A stretch of 64,000 nucleotides of DNA from Falsiroseomonas stagni DSM 19981 (lineage in GTDB: Bacteria > Pseudomonadota > Alphaproteobacteria > Acetobacterales > Acetobacteraceae), in the NCBI RefSeq assembly GCF_900114315.1, contig NZ_FOSQ01000001.1, forward strand, positions 1,323,718 to 1,387,717, given 5' to 3'. Position 1 is the first letter of the stretch, and each line of letters starts with the position of its first letter. Position numbers and translations under genes: made by a program. Positions 61,075 through 64,000 of the stretch are shown piece by piece. The notes under the pieces were generated by a model, which was given only the letters and a program-made list of their open reading frames with translations, did no database searches and was not told the DNA's origin.

Positions 61075-62459
61075 TCACTTCCGCCGGTGGCGGCGGACAG
61101 CACCGCGACATCGGCCAGGGTCTCGATGCCCGCCACCAGGTCGCGGATGCGGGTGGCGCGGGCGGACGGCACCGGGGGGACGGCGTGGCCGCAGCAGCGG
61201 AAGAATTTTTCTTCGTTCTCCTCCGCGCTCAGCGGCACGGCGGGGTGGCCGTAGGTGTGGGGCAGATGCTTCACATGGCGGGCGCCGGAGGCCAGCGTCA
61301 CGATGATCTCCTGCGGGTCCAAGGCATTCTCGTTCGTGTTCCCGTCCGGCTCGATCCGGACGCGTGACGCGAAGGCGTGGACGTGGGCGTCGCGCAAAGC
61401 CTCACCCCGGAAATCGGGCACGTCGCAACGCCCCTTGGCCAGGAAGACACCGGCTACGAAGGGCAGGCAGAGCTTCGCATAGTTGGAGGCGGGATCGGGA
61501 ATGTCGGGCCGCCCGACCAGGCGCCTCACCAGCGGCGGCACGCGGCAGGTGATCTCCGCGACCTCGTCCGGCGCGAAACCTTCGTCCCGCATCAGGTCGC
61601 GCAGCGCATGCACGACGCCATGGGTGAGGCGGCCGGAGGGGAAGGGCTTGTGCGAGAGCTTCTCGATCTGCCATTCGCGCCCCAGTGCCTTCTCCACGCG
61701 ATCGGGATGGACGCTCTCCTCGATCAGCGTGAAGTAGCCGTAGCGGCCGGTGAAGATGTCGAGGGGGCCGCCCATGCCGGCGGCTGCCAGGTCGCAGGCC
61801 TCGATCGCGCCGCGGGCATTGAAGCCGATCTGCAGGCCGAGCAGTGGCGAGCCTTCGAGGTGCGGCTGCAAGGTGCCGCTGGTCTGGCCGTACATGTGGC
61901 CGAAGGCGCTGCGCGTCGTTGCCTCATCGAAGCCGGAGAGATTGGCGATGGCGGCGACGGCGCCGAAGCCGCCGGCGGTGGCGGGGCGGAAGAAGCGCAG
62001 CGGCGAGTCGGTCGCGACGCCGAGCAGCCCCGCGATGTCCACGCCGACAGCCATCGCGGCGAGGAACCGGTCGCCAGAGACCTGATTGCCCTTCGCCGAT
62101 TCCCGTTCGCACCACGCGAACAGCGCGGAGAGCAGTGTCGCCATGGGATGCACCACGGCACCTTCATGCACGCAGTCGAATTCGAGGCAGTGGATGAGAT
62201 AGGCATTCACGATGGCGGCCGAACCGGCCGACATCCGTCGGCCCGTCAGCCAGGACGTCGCCTCATTGCCGCTGCCCCAGCGCTCCGCGAGGTCCTGCAC
62301 CGTCTGCACATTGGCGCCGCTGCTGCCGGCGATGCCGACGCCGAGCGTATCCAGCAGGAAGGTCCGGCCCGCGCGGATCGCACCCGGCGAGAGATCGGCG
62401 TGCCGCACCCGCACCGCATGGGCGGCGAAGGCGGCGGCGATGTCGTAGGGCGTGCTCAT
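61071..62459 (-). CDS. MmgE/PrpD-family protein 2
   Basis: This 462-residue second member of the family begins STPYDIAAAFAAHAVRVRHADLSPGAIRAGRTFLLDTLGVGIAGS. It has NAYLIHCLEFDCVHEGAVVHPMATLLSAL and FGHMYGQTSGTLQPHLEGSPLLGLQIGF, all core family segments. It is only distantly like MmgE/PrpD 1, so the two probably act on different intermediates. Its start overlaps the stop of the PuuE-like gene as ATGA. The C-terminal region contains a cysteine pair (FFRCCGH) of unknown meaning. Confidence 0.88.
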   Translation of the reverse strand: MSTPYDIAAAFAAHAVRVRHADLSPGAIRAGRTFLLDTLGVGIAGSSGANVQTVQDLAERWGSGNEATSWLTGRRMSAGSAAIVNAYLIHCLEFDCVHEGAVVHPMATLLSALFAWCERESAKGNQVSGDRFLAAMAVGVDIAGLLGVATDSPLRFFRPATAGGFGAVAAIANLSGFDEATTRSAFGHMYGQTSGTLQPHLEGSPLLGLQIGFNARGAIEACDLAAAGMGGPLDIFTGRYGYFTLIEESVHPDRVEKALGREWQIEKLSHKPFPSGRLTHGVVHALRDLMRDEGFAPDEVAEITCRVPPLVRRLVGRPDIPDPASNYAKLCLPFVAGVFLAKGRCDVPDFRGEALRDAHVHAFASRVRIEPDGNTNENALDPQEIIVTLASGARHVKHLPHTYGHPAVPLSAEENEEKFFRCCGHAVPPVPSARATRIRDLVAGIETLADVAVLSAATGGSD

Positions 62460-63340
62460 CGTGCAGCGGGCTCCGCGGGCGGGGGGGTGGTGGCAGCGAA
62501 GGCGCGGGCGATCTCGGCGCGCGTCGCCATCCAGACGCCAGGCTTGCTGTTGGCGTACTGGAGAAACCTCCCGAAGGCGCCGATGCGCCCGGGGCGGCCG
62601 ATGATGCGCAGATGCACGCCGAGCGACATCATCCGCGTCGCGCTGGCGCCTTCGTCGTAGAGCACGTCGAAGGTCTCAACGGCGTAGTCCAGCCATTGCT
62701 GCGGCGTGTAGCCCGGCGCCAACCAGAACTTCATGTCGTTGCTGTCCAGCGCATAGGGCATGATGACGATGGCGCGGGGGCCGTCCTTCGTCTCCACCAC
62801 GTCCCAGCGCGGCTCGTCATCGGAGAAATCATCCATGTGGTAGAGGAAGCCTTCCTCCGCCAGCGTGGTGCGGAGCCGCGGCGAATGGAGGTAGCGGGAC
62901 AGCCAGCCGATCGGGCGGTGGCCGGCGGTGGCCTCGATGGAGGTCACGGCCTTGCGCACGAAATCGCGTTCGCGCGCCTCGTCGTAGGAGAACTGGTGGA
63001 TCCAGCGCCAGCCATGGCTGCAGGCCTCATGCCCGCCTTGCGCGATGGCCCGGCCGATTTCCGGCGCCCGTTCCAATGCCATGGCGGCGGCGGTGAAGGT
63101 GGCCTTGACGTTGTGTCTGGCGAGTTGCGCCGCCACCCGCGGCCAGCCCGCGCGGATGCCATAGAGGTAGTTGGATTCATTCGCGAAATTGCGGATCGGC
63201 ACCTTCAGGTGGACGCCCAGCTCATCGACGGGCTCCGGCCCCTTGTCGCCGTCGCGCACCGACATCTCGGCGCCTTCCTCCACATTCACGACGATGGAGA
63301 GGGCGAGGCGGGAATCCTGCGGCCAGGGGGAGGTCGGCAT
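62456..63340 (-). CDS. PuuE-like polysaccharide deacetylase-family hydrolase
   Basis: This 294-residue NodB-fold protein of the branch containing allantoinase PuuE has the VNVEEGAE motif (residues 18-25) and the YLYGIRAGWPRV segment. ALERAPEIGRAIAQGGHEACSHGWRWIHQ follows, with the histidine H109, then FLYHMDDFSDDEPRW. These depart from true polysaccharide deacetylases and fit C-N hydrolysis of small ureides, amides or formamides. The ATG at 63340 is used; an in-frame TTG within operator O5 would be unlikely. First gene of a two-gene operon with MmgE/PrpD 2. Confidence 0.85.
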   Translation of the reverse strand: MPTSPWPQDSRLALSIVVNVEEGAEMSVRDGDKGPEPVDELGVHLKVPIRNFANESNYLYGIRAGWPRVAAQLARHNVKATFTAAAMALERAPEIGRAIAQGGHEACSHGWRWIHQFSYDEARERDFVRKAVTSIEATAGHRPIGWLSRYLHSPRLRTTLAEEGFLYHMDDFSDDEPRWDVVETKDGPRAIVIMPYALDSNDMKFWLAPGYTPQQWLDYAVETFDVLYDEGASATRMMSLGVHLRIIGRPGRIGAFGRFLQYANSKPGVWMATRAEIARAFAATTPPPAEPAAR

Positions 63341-63353
63341 CCGGGCTACCTGC

Positions 63354-63396
63354 TGTTGTCCGGACAAATGCTAGACCCGGGTCGCGCCGGGCAAAA
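63354..63396 (-). promoter_or_regulatory. Promoter and operator O5
   Basis: TGTTGTCCGGACAAAT (63354-63369) is 14 of 16 to the cluster palindrome with a perfect 10-base core. On the minus strand TTTTGC (63391-63396), 17 bases and TAGCAT (63368-63373) form a promoter whose -10 overlaps the operator by two bases. It lies between the GntR gene and the PuuE-like gene. Confidence 0.72.
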
Positions 63397-63401
63397 GCCC
63401 C

Positions 63402-64000
63402 TCAGCCTTCGCCGCGGCGCAGGCGCATCGCATAGGTGAAGCGCTCCGCCGCGTGCCAGGAGCGGGAGAGCAGCAGCGTCGCGCCATCGGTGCCGAGGTA
63501 GCGGCGGAGGAAGCGCATGCCGACGGCGCGCGGCTTGCGGCCCAGCGCGGTGGCGACGGAAGCGGGCATGGGGGCCGCGGTGATTTCCTGGATCACTTCC
63601 GCGACTTCCACGCCGAAGCGGCTTTCGATCATGGCGTAGATCGCGCCGCGCTCCGGCAGCGCATTGGCGATGGTGGCGAAGCGGGGATGGATGAGCACAT
63701 CGGCCGTCGCGATCGGTGCGCCATCCTGCCCGATGCGCAGACCCTCCAGCGTCAGCCACTTCTCCCCGACCGGCGCCGGCACCGCGGCCGCATCTTCCGG
63801 CGTCAGCGGCGCCATGCGGCGGCTGCGGATGTCGAGGCGCGTATCGGCCGCGTATTGGAACAGCGCCTCGATGCTGCGCATGGATTGCACGGTGCCGCTC
63901 GGTGCCTCACGCGCCACCACCATGGTGCCGGCGCCCTGGCGACGCTCCACCAGGCCGGAATCGACCAGGCGGCGCAGCGCTTCGCGGATCGTGTGGCGGG
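63402..64000 (-). CDS. GntR-family transcriptional regulator with UTRA domain, 5' end outside window
   Basis: About 199 residues are visible; the start lies beyond the window's right edge. The first visible part, HTIREALRRLVDSGLVERRQGAGTMVV, is the end of a GntR winged helix (recognition helix and wing). The rest, from about MRSIEALFQYAADTRLDIRSRRM to FTYAMRLRRGEG, is a UTRA (HutC-type) ligand-binding domain with the VLIHPRFATIANALPERGAIYAMIESRFGVEVAE core. It lies next to operator O5 and is the only GntR protein in the cluster, so it is the best candidate for binding all five palindromes. The ligand is probably a pathway intermediate. Confidence 0.9.
   Translation of the reverse strand, partial: RHTIREALRRLVDSGLVERRQGAGTMVVAREAPSGTVQSMRSIEALFQYAADTRLDIRSRRMAPLTPEDAAAVPAPVGEKWLTLEGLRIGQDGAPIATADVLIHPRFATIANALPERGAIYAMIESRFGVEVAEVIQEITAAPMPASVATALGRKPRAVGMRFLRRYLGTDGATLLLSRSWHAAERFTYAMRLRRGEG

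Overview
The window is a GC-rich (roughly 70% by eye), gene-dense bacterial chromosome segment. TRAP and Bug-type solute uptake genes, form II CoxL-like and CaiB/BaiF proteins, class II DAHP synthase, two tandem class I tRNA synthetases and the codon use all point to an alphaproteobacterium, most likely Acetobacteraceae (Roseomonas-like). That placement is inference; no rRNA is present. No gene-free gap exceeds about 300 bases. There is no phage, insertion sequence or CRISPR array.

The left and middle part (1-46.5 kb) is mostly housekeeping. It holds pdxA-pdxJ (vitamin B6), a membrane-type dipeptidase, a lone CoxL-like molybdoenzyme subunit, an epimerase, a flavoprotein, a divergent lrp-like regulator and hpd (tyrosine degradation), an acyl-CoA dehydrogenase, an M20 peptidase, an EF-hand protein and tRNA-Val(CAC). 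These are followed by gph, glmU, gabD-gor, aroG-pncB, a 2-oxoglutarate oxygenase fusion, an EamA exporter, nadE, gltX-cysS, a DUF305 copper-type protein behind a CueR-like promoter, trmJ-hydrolase-Bug receptor and rpsD with a good promoter and terminator. A minus-strand purine operon (purC-purS-small membrane protein-purQ-purL) runs by overlapping stop/start codons into bolA and a monothiol glutaredoxin. purB, a TerC-family protein and parE complete this part. Five intergenic spaces carry a composite palindromic repeat family.

The right part (46.5-64 kb) is a catabolic gene cluster: MaoC-like dehydratase, BASS-type transporter, TRAP transporter (dctP, dctQ, dctM), CMD-family protein, crotonase, amidase, PaaK-like CoA ligase, two MmgE/PrpD proteins, an acetyl-CoA hydrolase/transferase-family protein, two CaiB/BaiF CoA-transferases, an acyl-CoA dehydrogenase, a PuuE-like deacetylase and, at the right edge, a truncated GntR/UTRA regulator.

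The most interesting signal is a 16-bp palindrome, ATTTGTCCGGACAAAT. It occurs five times (47077, 51406, 56238, 61035, 63354), only in this cluster and always in front of a cluster gene or operon. In four places it overlaps the -10 region of a recognisable promoter. I infer a repressor regulon run by the GntR protein at the right edge, controlling uptake and CoA-dependent breakdown of an unidentified, probably amide- or ureide-containing, organic acid.
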